A stretch of DNA of 64,000 bases from Ehretia macrophylla (Eukaryota; Streptophyta; Magnoliopsida; Boraginales; Ehretiaceae), in the NCBI GenBank assembly GCA_037974665.1, contig CM075778.1:23130001-23194000 (forward strand), read 5' to 3'. Positions 46,864 through 57,931 of the stretch are shown here, one piece after another. The notes under the pieces were generated by a model that was given only the letters and a program-made list of their open reading frames with translations, was not told the DNA's origin and did no database searches. The position numbers were made by a program, and so were the translations under genes. How positions within the stretch are numbered: the first letter of the stretch is position 1; every line of letters starts with the position of its first letter.

Positions 46864-47094
46864 CAATCAAGGCTAAAATATCTAATTATTTGTCGTACTG
46901 GTAGTTGATAAATCCCTGTCTGGTATTTCCAAACCTTGATCTCACTGGTTAAAAGAAGTAAAAGTCAACCATTTGTTGGAAACTGAAATGATTGTGCATT
47001 TAATCCATGAGTTACAACCTCTCATTCATATTATAATTAACTTAATTTCTTTTAATGACCAAAAAAGAAAAAAAATTATTGTACTTAAATAATC

Positions 47095-47475
47095 GAGTTC
47101 TATTATGAAACTAATAAGTATTATTCGGAGTAGTTCAAAATCTTATACGGTAAGTATGTAGTTTATGACTTTTGTATGTAAGAGAAGTGTATATTGTAAT
47201 ACCCCTCACGTGTAACCTTGTTTGAAGATGTAGTTTTTTGAATGACATAGTGAGATGCATGACCAAGAGAGAGATGGTGAGGATGCTGCTACAGTGAAAT
47301 TGCACGACCAGGAGAGAGATGGATTTCATTGGATGAACTAACGCCTAATTCTAATACCATATTAAGAATCATGGAGTTCCATTATAAAACTAACTAGAAT
47401 AAGTAACGCAAAATCTTATAAAGTGGTCTTGCAATTTATATTTTTTATATATGAAAGAGTGTGTATATTCTAACA
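47095..47475. repeat. Direct repeat pair F (about 100 bp each)
   Basis: 47095-47195 and 47374-47475 share gagttc.attat.aaactaa, caaaatcttata and agtgtatatt. Between them are two copies of a catgaccaagagagagatgg-like phrase. This could be a decayed element, but no ends were defined. Confidence 0.5.
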
Positions 47476-48217
47476 AAAAGCTATTATGATTTCATTTGCT
47501 AAGATAATCAGATTATTTATGTTTCTCAAGGAAGATGTCAGCTCTGCTTGTTGCAAACCTACAAGACTTTAATCAGAGGACTTGATCATGGCTGATAAAT
47601 ACTAAATCAAGAATTCTATGCTGCTTGGACCCTTAGTCAGGATCCCAGTTTAACCACAAATTATTCGATAAATAGAGATCGAAGTTATGGATTGAACTTA
47701 AAATCTCCCATTATATCAGATCACTTACTAACCATTCCACCAACTCTTGGTGTAACAACATATTATTTGATCGGTGAGCAAAAGATAACGAGCTATTATT
47801 TTGTATACTATCTGTGACAAGCCTTAGCATTTGCGTATATGTTTTGCATATGAGCCATACCCAATCCTATGCTATAAAGACTGATGAATTGCTGCTTACA
47901 TTCGCTTCCACTTCAACAAATCGACAAGGATTGAAGAGTGATAGCTAGCAGAGGCACTCATAGTGCTTAAAACAATGTCAATGGATTATTGTATACATCA
48001 ATCCAACAGCACCTGGATATCTTCTTCTGTCTCTTCGTACATCAGTAAAGAAAGTACTTGTATGTAGAATTTGAGAGAATAATAAACTTAAGCAGAACCA
48101 AATTTAGCATTGATTTAGCTCACTAGCTGCTTAAGTTTTCCCCTTTTGATATGGAAACTTCGAAATTCAGTGCTGTACAGTAATTGATCAAGATGGCGTG
48201 TACCAGATGCGCATGTT

Positions 48218-48610
48218 AAGATCAAAGTTACTATCTTTAGTCATAGAATAAATTACACACAGTGGAAACTAGTGGCTCAACGTCCTAATCTCGACAATGT
48301 GACTCAAATTTTCAGCTTCAGTTACAAGCCTCTTGTCCCTTACAAATCCATAAGTGAATTGATGCAGAGTACATACTATTTCCCTGGTTTCAGAACACTA
48401 TAGAAACAACCTGCTAAGTTTGAAGTTATCTCATGTCGATGCAGATGATACTGGCATGTTCTATGAAACGAAGTTTAACAATGACCTGTTGAGGTAAGAT
48501 GGACCTCTAAACACGTTCAGTCTGAGGTACTTCTCAAGGAAACGTGTATGCAATCGTTGCTTTTAAACCAATTCTCCGAAGATATTTGAGATAGTCACCG
48601 CAAATCAGGG
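48218..48610 (+). pseudogene. COBRA-like pseudogene fragment
   Basis: 48218-48353 translates to KIKVTIFSHRINYTQWKLVA and then DNVTQIFSFSYKPLVPYKSI, matching the end of exon 5 of the COBL gene next door. A donor-like gtgaat follows; a 91-bp intron runs to gatgcag at 48444, and exon 6 homology resumes with a split Asn codon, DDTGMFYETKFNNDLL. After that the frame is lost, though QSEVLLK-like and PRR-like phrases go on to about 48610. Both the exon order and the intron position are kept, so this is a DNA-level duplicate, not a retrocopy. The 5' exons are missing. It lies in inverted orientation about 0.6 kb beyond the stop codon of the intact gene. Confidence 0.85.
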
Positions 48611-49192
48611 GAGGTTAAACAGTGAGATTGTGAATTAGCCAACTGAAGTGAAGCTGTTATTATACAGAAAGGTCAGTGTACACCAGATTTGCACCTATGT
48701 TGCAGCATTTCTGAAAATCTCTAATAGTCTATGATTACTTTTGACACATGAACAATTTCTTTCAGGCAGGTACTGTAAGAAGTTATAAAGATCACAGGAA
48801 AAGTAAATGAAACTGGAGGAATGAAAATCTTCAATTCATATCGTCTTGGATTTTTACAAAAATGTTGCTAAAAAGATGTTCATAATGCCTTTCTCAGGGT
48901 TACATTGGTAACACGATCATAAATAGTATAAATAAATATACAATAATGAAACCCCAAAAAAGACAAAATGAAAGAAATGGTAGTAGATCAGAAACCTTAG
49001 ATTTACAAACGAAGAGACAGAAAAGACCTTGGCTTAGGAGCACAATGCACTTTAGTTCACAACATTGTATGAATCTGCAGATTCTGGGCCCTATTTGCTC
49101 TCCTTAAGCTTTCCTCGGTCTCAAATTTAACACAAGAATCTTTCTCTGCAAGACCGAAAAACCAACTACTTTGGAGGAACTTCAATCTAAAA
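48611..49192. other. Intergenic and COBL 3' UTR
   Basis: Separates the pseudogene from the COBL stop codon at 49193. The minus-strand 3' UTR of the COBL gene must lie here, but no clear poly(A) signal could be picked out with confidence. Confidence 0.5.
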
Positions 49193-52100
49193 TCAGTAGG
49201 TGCAAGCCAATAAGAACACCAGAGCTGCCAAAGTTGTTAGTTGCGAGACAATTGTTCGTGAACTAGCATTCGGCAGATATGGGTATGATTGTGGAGGCGG
49301 CATAACACAGTTGTCTCCGTTGAAATAAATCCTTCTAGGGAAAGCCCATCCCTGCTCAAACGTGAAAGTTGATTGGTCCTTCCCAAATAGGAGCTCGGAT
49401 TGTACGTTTCCAGAAGGACCAGCTTGCAAGAGCATATCGTTGTAGTATTGAATACCCCATAACATGGCAGTATCATCTGCAAAAGCATCATTTCATTCCA
49501 AAGAAAAAGGTGTTGGAAATCAAAACCAAAGATTATGTGGTAAGTGTACTTGTGCAAATCTGAAGAATAGAGTACTTACTTATGGATCCATAAGGTGATA
49601 ATGGCTTAGCGTTGAAGCTGAAAATCTGTGTCAGATTATCAAAATTTGGGTGCTGTACTACAAGATTCCATTGCGAGTAGTTCATTCTGTAATTGAAGTT
49701 TGTCACCGTGACCTTCACCCTCCAATAATCTCTATAATTAACCTTAACATGCCAGTGAATTCGGACAGGACACATATGACTAGTACACTGAACTAGAGGC
49801 GTATAATCATTCTTGCTGGGAAGTGAAAGAGATGAAGCTAAATGAGGAGAATCTGGACTGTAAAGAGAATATTTGAAAAAGATGAAAATAATCATTAGAT
49901 GGTATCTTTAGAAACACAACAACATGAAAACTTGGGACGGAAGTCAGATGGCTTACTTTACACAAGTCTGTGGGGAAGCTATGTTGTTTTGACAGCCACA
50001 AGCACAAGTTGGGCAGTTCACAATGGTGTCATTATAGAAAGAGGAAAGTGAGACACAACATGTTGGGGTCTTCTGAGCCAAGAATTGTGAGTACATGCAA
50101 GTAACGTTCCAGGTCACTGCAAAAATAGATTATGAAACCTTGAAGAAGCTACTGAGAAATGGTACAATGAAAATTTTGTTTCCAGAAATTTCAGGAAGAC
50201 CCAAAATGTGTTTGTTCATGTCAATGAAAATTTTAATACATAATCTATTTGTTTATTGCAAATAACAAATCAATAATGAGGTAAAGAGACGGTGCGTGGA
50301 GAGAACCTCCCCATCCCAATCTAGGAAAAACGAAGAGAACCAATGCAGAGCAAGCAACAGAAAAAGATAAAAGCAGCCAGGGAGGAGTTAGATCTCCACC
50401 CTTTCCCTCCCCATTTCTCAAAGAGAGTAACTTTGAGCATTGGATGCTTCAAAAAGAGGAAGATTTAGTACTGCTGTCAGTAAATTGAAAAGAGAAAGGA
50501 ATTACATGTCACCATGAATCACCAAAGAGAAACCTTAACCAAATAACTTACTTAAGGCTTGAGTAACCCTTCTTCCATCCGGCATTAAAAATCTGCTTGG
50601 TTTTACAACCTTAGCAGGTCCACAGGTATATCCAGGCCCTGGTGCTTTCAGGGTGAAGTTTTTTGGCGCACTGACAGTTTTGTTATTCGATCCAGCTTGA
50701 CCAACAGCCAGTTGAAATGAAGCCACAGCGTTAACTGGATCCTGGACCCAAGAGCTTAAGACGCCACTTTTGCAGCAGTTTTGGGTCTGCTGGTTATAAG
50801 GAGTTCCTGGCAGCAAATCTACTATTGTCGGATCCTTCTTACAGCAATGAGGGATTGTTGTCTTGAAGCTTGAACAATCTCCTTGCTCTGTGGCTTGAGC
50901 TCCCCACATGTTCCAAATTATTTCCTTTTTCGCCCATGTCCATCCCAGTTTCCATCCAGGGGCTTGAATGTGACGATACTGCTGGAAATTGAAGATTGTA
51001 ACTGTAGCCTGCGTATTTCAAGGAACAGGAGCAGACCACTCATCAAACACGAAGTACAATTCATAATAAAATGTCTACCAACTACATGGAGATTTGGCTT
51101 AATATCAAGAAAAGCAAAGAATCTGCATAATCTCCTGAGTTAATTTTGCGTCAATCATTGGCAACCAGACTGATGTAAAACACTAAAAATATAGCCCGAC
51201 ATGCAGAGTGGAATTTCCAGCATATTCATATGATTCTTGATCATGTTAAAATACCAGAACATATTTGACCAAAAATAAATATAAAAAAATAATTCTTAAT
51301 GTTTTAGATCCATATCTGAAGAGTAAATTAAGAGAATTCGTCTGAGAACTCCTAACAGCTAGATTGCATGTAGCTAAAATCAATTAAACATTTCAATAGC
51401 AAAATAATATCCTTTGTGTATTTCAAATAGAAATCTCATAATGTGACATGTTAGATCATAGATAATGAACTTTTAAGCAGCTCAAGGGGGAACAATCACC
51501 AATGTGTTACAATCAAGGTTCTTCGGACACTTCAAGGCAAATTCCAATCACAGTATCTGTTCCGGCATAATCTTTATTCTTTCTTCTTGGGGGAAAGAGG
51601 GAGGAAAGGAATATATTTCAAAAGATTACGAGGTTAATACTTACAACATATCCATCTGGATTCCATTGCTTAATGTCCCATTTGATCGTAATGTTTCCGT
51701 TGGGATCAAGTGCATCATAAGCATCTGCAAATTGGGAATAACAACAACGTTATAACATTAAAATGGAAAACGAAAGAAATGAAAAACACAGAAAAATTCA
51801 AAATCTCCTGCAGCATCAGCTACTATATCTCGTATTCCCCTTTCACATGCAGTCTAATTAATCCAGTTCATGTCAAAGTTTATCAAGACAAAATCAAATT
51901 AAGTACTAGTATTTGCTCACTATACAGTCTATACTATGAATCTAAGGCCATAACTACACACAATCACATAGGTCACTCAATCAATGTTTCCTCAGTTACT
52001 TTATTTTTGGTAAAAAACCATCAAATAAGATAATCGTTTATGTTGAGGCAGTGTAGTGATATATATATGTATTACGAATCCTATCAAATTTCAGAATACT

Positions 52101-54800
52101 AGTTCATTAAGTACACCATGTAGACGTTATATGTGTAACGATCTATGTCCAACTAATAGTACAACAATTGAGGCAAATCAACTAGTCCAAATGTTAATAT
52201 AGTAGAGAAATCAAGTCTTTATAATTTGAAACAAAAATCTTTATGAAACCAATGTGGGATGAAACGTTACAATACAATAGCAAGAAATGCTTTTACTGCT
52301 ATTTTACTACCAAATCTTTGATTGATAAATGTCCGCACTGATATTATTTAAGAAATTAACACCAATAAATTATAAGAGTAACTTCTGTGAAGACAAATAG
52401 ACAAAGAAACTAACAAACGGATAAAAACAAATTAGCTTCAGGCCCAAAATGTTGAAGCCTATATCGTTATAATAACAAAAACTCCAAGTCACCACAAATT
52501 GATCACTAGTCACGTATCCTTACAAAACCAATATTACATATGATAGCAACAAAAGGCGGATGTACATAGAGGTTAGTGTAGCCCCCACCGACCTCAAAAT
52601 GTTTTTAAATATATGGATATTTTAAAATTTTTTTAGTTTGAAAAATAAATTAGTGTTTGTTAAAGGAAAAAAAATTATTCGTATTAAGTGTTAAATTGCC
52701 GTTATAACCCTATTCTAAACAAAAATTCTAGATCTATCCTTGAAAGCAACAAATGCTTTTCCAGCTATATTACTGCCAATCTTTGATTGGTAAAAGTCCC
52801 TAGGCCAACTCCAACTGTCTCTATATTTTTTCTTTTAATAGGTAGCCAAACAGGTGAGTCTTTATTTTTTAACCCTTTATTTTAGTTTTACTCTAATAAT
52901 ATTCTATATTTTTAGTCGTTTCTTATTTTAGAGACACTCTATTTCAATTTCATTTCGACATCATACTCTGCACAAAAAAAAAAAAAAATATGACTCTTGA
53001 TATAAATAAGGAGGATGTTAGAGAAGATTTTAACGATTTGACTATCTAAAATGACTTGGGAGTAATTATACAGAGCCCGTTGGAGATGGCCTTACAAATA
53101 TAAAAAAAATCAGAACCAAAAAATTACTTTCTATTTGGTCAAGGAGAACCAATAAATTATGAGTAGCTTCTACGCAGACAAATAGAAAGGAAACAAACAA
53201 AAGAAACAAATGTGAAAAGAGTACCTTTTTTTGATACGGTCAAAAGCACTATCTATTGATAAAAAAAAAAAGAAAAAAAAAGCACTATCTAGACTCTTCC
53301 AATCCACTATAATTTAATTCAAACCAAAAACATGCTACACACATACCCACAATCATAATATTACTAAATATTTATGTACATAGACATATCTATTGTACAA
53401 TGCCTCTTTTTCTCGTTTTTTGGAATTCACACTTAGGCTCCCTTTGTTTGCAATAAAATAATTTACTTGTAACAGATATTTATGTAGAAAAGAAAATATT
53501 TCTTTGAGCACTGTTTAATGGACATAAAATAATTTATTAAAAAAATATATTATTTTAAAAAATAGAATACTAAAAAATATTTTTTAGTATTTAGATATAC
53601 AGTAAAAAATATTTTTTAATTTTAGATTTTATAAAAAAAAATATATACACATAATATATATGTTACCCGTAAGCGTGAGGGGTGGGGGTGAGGGTGTGGG
53701 GAGGTAGGGGGTAAGGGGTAGGGGGTAGGGTAGCGCAAGGGATAGGGATGAATGAGTTCTGAAAAATATTTTCATGATATTTTTTTATCTCAAAGAATAT
53801 GAAAATATTTTCTTAAATTTTGTATTAACCGTAATATTTGACTGAAAAATATTTTGTAATTGACCAATTTTTCGATATTACCAAACATCGAAAAATTAAA
53901 CAAAAATAATCATAATTTTTTACTAAAACATATTTTTTAATTAATTAATTTTTTGATATTACCAAATATCAAAAAATTAAAAAAATATTTTCTGAAAAAA
54001 TATTTTACGACAAACAAATGGAGCCTTAGAAAAAAGTTACTTTACCTTTTCAAAGTAAGGATTATTAAACACCACAAAGAATTAGTTGGAATAATTAATT
54101 AGTAATTTATTAAAATTAAAAATTAACATAGAATTATAGTTTTAGTCTCCGTTTCTTTATAATATCATAATATATAACATTGAAATATTATGAATAGATA
54201 TTAATCGTTGTGAACTAGCAAAATCATTTCACAGGCTCCAAAGGTTATAAGCAATTAAAATGCTTGCGAATAAAACTAAAAAATTTCAACCAAAAAGTCC
54301 TAAACTATTTGAATTTTCTTTTCTGCACCTTTAACACAGAGAACCCAAAAATCTAAATGCTTAAAACTCCCCACAAAACTGTCTCTTACTTATCAACTAT
54401 ATTACTATGCCAACTTAATGAAACATTTCCTAGCAAAAAAACTTAATGAAACAAAGCAAAAAGTCAAAAATCCATTATTCTGCTATTTCTTTTGCAGAAA
54501 AGAAAAGGCTTATACGCCATGATCACTGAGCAAAAACCATGGAAAATCAGACAAGAAAGATCATGCACTTTTCTGAAACAAGACATAATACCTACAAGAC
54601 ATTCCTTTGATTCTTCAAACTCAAAAAAACAAACTCTTAATCCTTCAAGATTACACAGAAACATATAAGCAGAACTGCAGAAGGGGGTGGTGTGAAATGG
54701 GGAATATGATAAGAAGAGATGTACCTGTGGGTGTAAAGCTGAGGAGAGAAAGCAAGAAAAGAGAAATGGATAAGCTGCTTTGTTTTACGTGTAAACCCAT
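49193..54800 (-). CDS. COBL: COBRA-like GPI-anchored protein, six exons
   Basis: Spliced minus-strand gene, 444 residues. Exons: 54725-54800, 51645-51724, 50552-51008, 49957-50116, 49580-49857, 49193-49476; all introns are GT-AG and phases agree. COBRA proteins act at the outer face of the plasma membrane and in the wall, guiding cellulose deposition and cell expansion. Residues 1-25 form a signal peptide (MGLHVKQSS then SLFLLSLLSF). The mature part starts AYDALDPNGNITIKWD; then GWTWAKKEIIWNMWGAQ, PHCCKKDPTIVDLLPGTPYN, the family motif CCVS at 224-227 followed by CPTCACGCQ, NYRMNYSQWNL, and GWAFPRRIYFNGDNC. The C-terminus (NASS at 420-423, then a hydrophobic tail) is a GPI-attachment signal. 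The length fits the family (about 430-460). The exact COBL member is not resolved. No stops: likely functional. Confidence 0.93.
52554..52744. mobile_element. hAT-like MITE, 191 bp, in COBL intron 1
   Basis: Flanked by agcaacaaa at 52545-52553 and 52745-52753 (9 bases shared, 8 expected for hAT). Ends aggcggatgtac and, reversed, ttcaaggatagatct are weakly inverted. The related, unduplicated copy 1 has agcaagaaatgc at the same place without the insert. Confidence 0.65.
52803..53091. mobile_element. MITE with GGCCAACTCCAAC ends, 289 bp
   Basis: Left end ggccaactccaactg, right end reverse-complemented ggccatctccaacgg. Flanking trinucleotides cta/tta are close to the TTA/TAA sites used by PIF/Harbinger elements. 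Absent from copy 1 of the intron duplication. Confidence 0.7.
53242..53290. repeat. Micro-insertion, TSD 13 bp, in COBL intron 1
   Basis: aaaagcactatct at 53242-53254 and 53278-53290 (exact) flanks attgataaaaaaaaaaagaaaaa. Confidence 0.75.
53436..54025. mobile_element. Tourist-like MITE, 590 bp, TSD TTA
   Basis: Left end ggctccctttgtttgcaata, right end reverse-complemented ggctccatttgtttgtcgta, with arms pairing further through aaaatatttt. The 3-bp TSD tta at 53433-53435 and 54026-54028 fits the PIF/Harbinger superfamily. The centre (53669-53750) is G-rich (ggggtgggggtgaggg). No coding frame. Confidence 0.85.
54412..54453. repeat. Micro-insertion of 14 bp, TSD 14 bp, in COBL intron 1
   Basis: aacttaatgaaaca at 54412-54425 and 54440-54453 (exact) flanks tttcctagcaaaaa, the shortest insert of this class in the window. 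Confidence 0.8.
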
Positions 54801-55911
54801 GATGTTGGATGAGAAAAAACCTCCACTTCTTGTCAGAAGCAGTAGAAAGCAGAAGAAGGCCTGTTGTATACTTATGACGATGTTTTAGGTTGACAACAAT
54901 TTTCTAGATTCTTTAACTTGTTTTCAGGGTTTGACCGAAAAAACAAAAAATTGTGTGTTCCGGGTTGGGTTGGGTTGGGTTGGGTTGGGTTGGGGGGTGG
55001 GGCGGGGTTTACGCGGGGTAGTAATGTGTTTTGGGAAGGGAGAATGTTAGAATGTTGGGAAGTGACAAAGGGAAATGGCAGGCTTTTTTTGTGTTTATAT
55101 TTTGAGGGAATTTTTTGGAGCCAAATGGAGTTTTTAGAGCCAACGTCCAACTGTAATTGAGTTGTATGCATCACTCTAAGTGGCTATTCTTTTCTTTGGT
55201 CAATCACCCGTGTATGTATATGACAAAAAATAAAAATAAAAAATGTTGCTGTATATATATAAAAATAGAAAAATCGGCTCGTAAGACTTTAGTTTAGTGA
55301 TAAATTACTCATTATATATGCAAAAGATCGCAAGATCAATTCTCTTTTAGTGTTATACGGCCTTAGGCCTTCTTTAAATAAAAAATAAAAAATCAAAACC
55401 GTAGTTATTTAGCATACCTTATAATTAAAATTGTAACAAAAAAATAATAAGTTTGAAAATCACTAATTATAATTATAACCGTTAAAAATTCAAAAAATCA
55501 TCAATATGTTTACTTTGAAAAAAAAAATAGTTTAAATAGAAAACTAACCTAATAAAAAAAAAACCAATTTGAATGACAAAAAGCCCAAAAATAAAATGAA
55601 TTAAAACTCATACACAATTAGATGATGAAGTTTAGACTAAATTACATAATTATTGCAATATATATGTGTCATGTGTGTATATATACGATTCACATATGTG
55701 GATGTCTCTCTCTCTCTCTATATATATATAAATTGATAATCAAGTTTTGATTTTTAATTTTTTTAACATTTAATACCAAATCTATCATATTAAACCTCAT
55801 AAAAATCAAACTCCAAAGGACATCCCATCAATTTCACATTTGAATCCTACTTACTGCCATTGCTACTTTATTTCTTCCTTGCCACACTTCCCCAACATGG
55901 ATTTGGATAAC
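54801..55911. other. COBL 5' UTR/promoter side and intergenic DNA
   Basis: Upstream of the COBL start codon on the minus strand. It contains the G-rich tract at 54961-55018 and, farther out, A/T-rich DNA with a (tc)n(at)n microsatellite at about 55702-55730. No other gene is supported. Confidence 0.5.
54961..55018 (+). repeat. (GGGTT)6 and G-rich tract upstream of COBL
   Basis: cgggttgggttgggttgggt continues for about six units, then ggggggtggggcgggg. It lies 160-220 bp upstream of the COBL ATG, C-rich on the coding strand. It could form G-quadruplexes on the plus strand; whether it affects transcription is unknown. It is not the plant telomere unit (TTTAGGG). Confidence 0.75.
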
Positions 55912-56318
55912 TGATAAAGGGAAAATTTGGGCTACGCTAAGAAGACCAATATGCCCTTAATGTCCGACCTTCCTGAGTTGAATTACTTCGGGATCAACAG
56001 TTGGACAGTCCCGACTCGACCACGTCCCTAGAGATTAGGTAGCTAAAGCCCAACCCGAAGACATTCCATAAGGTCGAAAAATAACACAACGCTGACACAA
56101 TCCCGAAAAATAAGAAACATAATATCTCCAAACGAATATAAATAACTACCACGTATGGCTATGAAGGTGTCTAATTCTTTCTACTATCAAATATACAATT
56201 ATCATATTCTCCCAGAGGAAACTTTTGCTAACTTAAAAACCCTCCGTAGTTTGTTCTTCTGTGCAGATTTGGGAAGTTCGTTCAAGCTACTTGCCAAACT
56301 CAGAAATACACCCTAACA
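55912..56318 (+). mobile_element. Solo LTR or TRIM-like LTR, 407 bp, TSD ATAAC
   Basis: Starts TGATAAAGGG and ends ACACCCTAACA; flanked by ataac at 55907-55911 and 56319-56323. It contains a TATA-like tataaataac near 56148. The TG...CA ends, 5-bp TSD and size fit a solo LTR; no internal region is present. Orientation follows the TATA-like box. Confidence 0.8.
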
Positions 56319-56323
56319 ATAAC

Positions 56324-56951
56324 ACTATGACAAAAATTTACTAACAGTGAACTATCCTAATCATTTGATCATAATTGTATATACAGTTCATCATTATATT
56401 GGATCTCCCTTACCCCCCACCCCCACCCCACCCCGACCTATACCCATACCCAAACCACCAAAAGAAGTAAAAGAGTACATGGGACAATGTTTGTTTTTGG
56501 TGGCATCAATCTTAAATACGGTTTGGTTTGTTTTACTATTAATGTGAAAAAATGGAGATTAGTCAAGAGCATATGGTTGCCCTCTTAATGGAAAAAAAAT
56601 TGGTTATGGGCCGGGGACGGAAAAAGAAAAGAATTTATTAGACAGTGGATCCGTGATTCTGTAAATCTTTGGTTGCTATTAATTGATAAAGATGATTCCG
56701 AGAAGTAACTGAGAGAGAATCAACGATAGGAAGAAAATGTGAAAGTATAAGAACAAAAAAAAAAAAAGAACTATTCCATTGTCTCTTTCTCATCTTTATA
56801 AATGAGTTTGTTGCTTTAGACTTTTTCAAATATGCAGGGTGCGTATGAAATGTTACAAATCCTCTCAGATTTGATTTGTAAGTTTTGGTAAAATAAGAAT
56901 ATTGCATTTAAATATGACAGAGATAAAGGTGGGATTTGAGAATATCAAATA
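56324..56951. other. Intergenic, C-rich tract, no gene supported
   Basis: Contains a C-rich tract (about 56410-56440, ccccccacccccacccc). A minus-strand frame at 56638-56907 has a hydrophobic stretch but resembles no known family and is not called. Confidence 0.45.
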
Positions 56952-57427
56952 AGGTAAATAACACCATAACTCTATGTGGTTAGTCGAAAGTGTATAACAC
57001 TTTTCTATAGTTTTAAAAGTGCACTGGAACTTCTTGTGGTTTTAAAAAATAGCACACGTACCCCATCTGTCATTTTTCCTTCAAGTTTTTTAACAGAATT
57101 TACTAAAAGACGCAAATACCCTCAATTATTTTTATTTTCTCTTTTTTCTCCTTTTTCCTTTTGTTTATATACAAAAAATAATAATAATAATAATATACAA
57201 TATATATTATAAGTCTGTGTATAATATATATATATATATATATATATATCTAGAAAATAAAAATAAAAAGAAAAATAATATATAATATATATAAGTGTGT
57301 GTGTATAGTCTTTGCGACTCGCTAATGATCATGGCCATCTGTAATAAACATAGCAACCAAATTCAGAGACTAATAGAATACGTGTAAATCTAGTATGAAA
57401 TTTATCTGGAATTCCTAAGGTGCATAC

Positions 57428-57610
57428 TATTTTGAGCCTAGAAATGCTTTCTGAAGTTGGATGTAGCTTGCCAAAATACATCGAGGACCTCTTCTCGAGG
57501 TCTTTCTTGTCAATCTGTGTGGATTGCTAGAAGGAAAACGGTCCAGGAAAGCAAGACTACTGTTGTTCCATGCCCAGCACTGTAAAATGTCTTGCATTCA
57601 CCTATTATAT
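57428..57610 (-). pseudogene. Captured cytochrome P450 exon (CYP72-clan like)
   Basis: Minus-strand exon of 183 bp bounded by an acceptor (ttgcag, 57611-57616) and a donor-like gtatgc (57422-57427). It translates IIGECKTFYSAGHGTTVVLL, the P450 I-helix oxygen-binding region (usual AG-x-x-T-T), then WTVFLLAIHTD and, after a TGA where Trp is expected, REEVLDV. An extra T then shifts the frame before HPTSESISRLK-like sequence. The wording is typical of the CYP72 clan; CYP749 or CYP714-type relatives are possible. Heme-binding and N-terminal exons are absent, so no enzyme can be made. It sits inside a Mutator-like element, in line with capture of host gene DNA with its intron edges. Confidence 0.8.
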
Positions 57611-57771
57611 CTGCAAATGAAATTCTATCCATCCATCTATCTATCTATCTATATATATATAATCTAAAAAATAAAAATAAAAAAATAATATATATTATAT
57701 ATAAGAGTGTGTGTGTATATATATATATATATATCTAGAAAAACAAAAAAAAAAAAAAAATAATATATGAT

Positions 57772-57931
57772 TTGGGGGGAGGGTAGGGGTGGGTTTTGAC
57801 GGGATTGGGGGGTGGGGAGGTGTAGGGTTCGACGAGGCTGGGTGTAGAGGGGGTGCAATGGGGTTGGGTTGGGTTGGGTAGGGGAAGGGGTGCGATGGGG
57901 CTTGGGAGGGTGGGGGTGGTTGGGTGAGGAA
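57772..57931 (+). repeat. G-rich tract inside the P450-carrying element
   Basis: ggggggagggtaggggtggg, gggattggggggtggggagg and gggttgggttgggttgggta follow one another. It is similar in style to 1-236, the interior of another Mutator-type element here. Confidence 0.75.

Larger units (their letters stand above)
46633..48217. other. Intergenic with small repeats, no gene seen
   Basis: A/T-rich DNA holding one micro-insertion (46813-46863) and a direct repeat pair (47095-47195 and 47374-47475). No supported gene before the COBL pseudogene. Confidence 0.55.
52243..53205. repeat. Tandem duplication within COBL intron 1, second copy split by two MITEs
   Basis: Copy 1 (about 52243-52427) and copy 2 (about 52521-53205) share agcaa.aaatgcttttac, ctttgattg.taaa.gtcc, ccaataaattat.ag, and a.gcagacaaatag-like phrases in the same order. 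Copy 2 is interrupted by 52554-52744 and 52803-53091, so the MITEs arrived after the duplication or were absent from copy 1. Confidence 0.7.
51725..54724 (-). other. COBL intron 1 (3 kb), rich in transposons
   Basis: Begins gtacat on the minus strand and ends ttgcag. It holds three MITEs (52554, 52803, 53436), two micro-insertions (53242, 54412) and an internal tandem duplication. The other four introns are 636, 435, 99 and 103 bp and have no recognised insertion. Confidence 0.85.

Noticed and set aside
54961-55018. Interstitial telomere repeat
   Set aside because: The unit is GGGTT, not the usual plant TTTAGGG, and the tract is short.
56638-56907. Minus-strand frame with a hydrophobic stretch, possible secreted protein
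   Set aside because: No family resemblance, no splice or promoter support, and it lies in a low-complexity neighbourhood.
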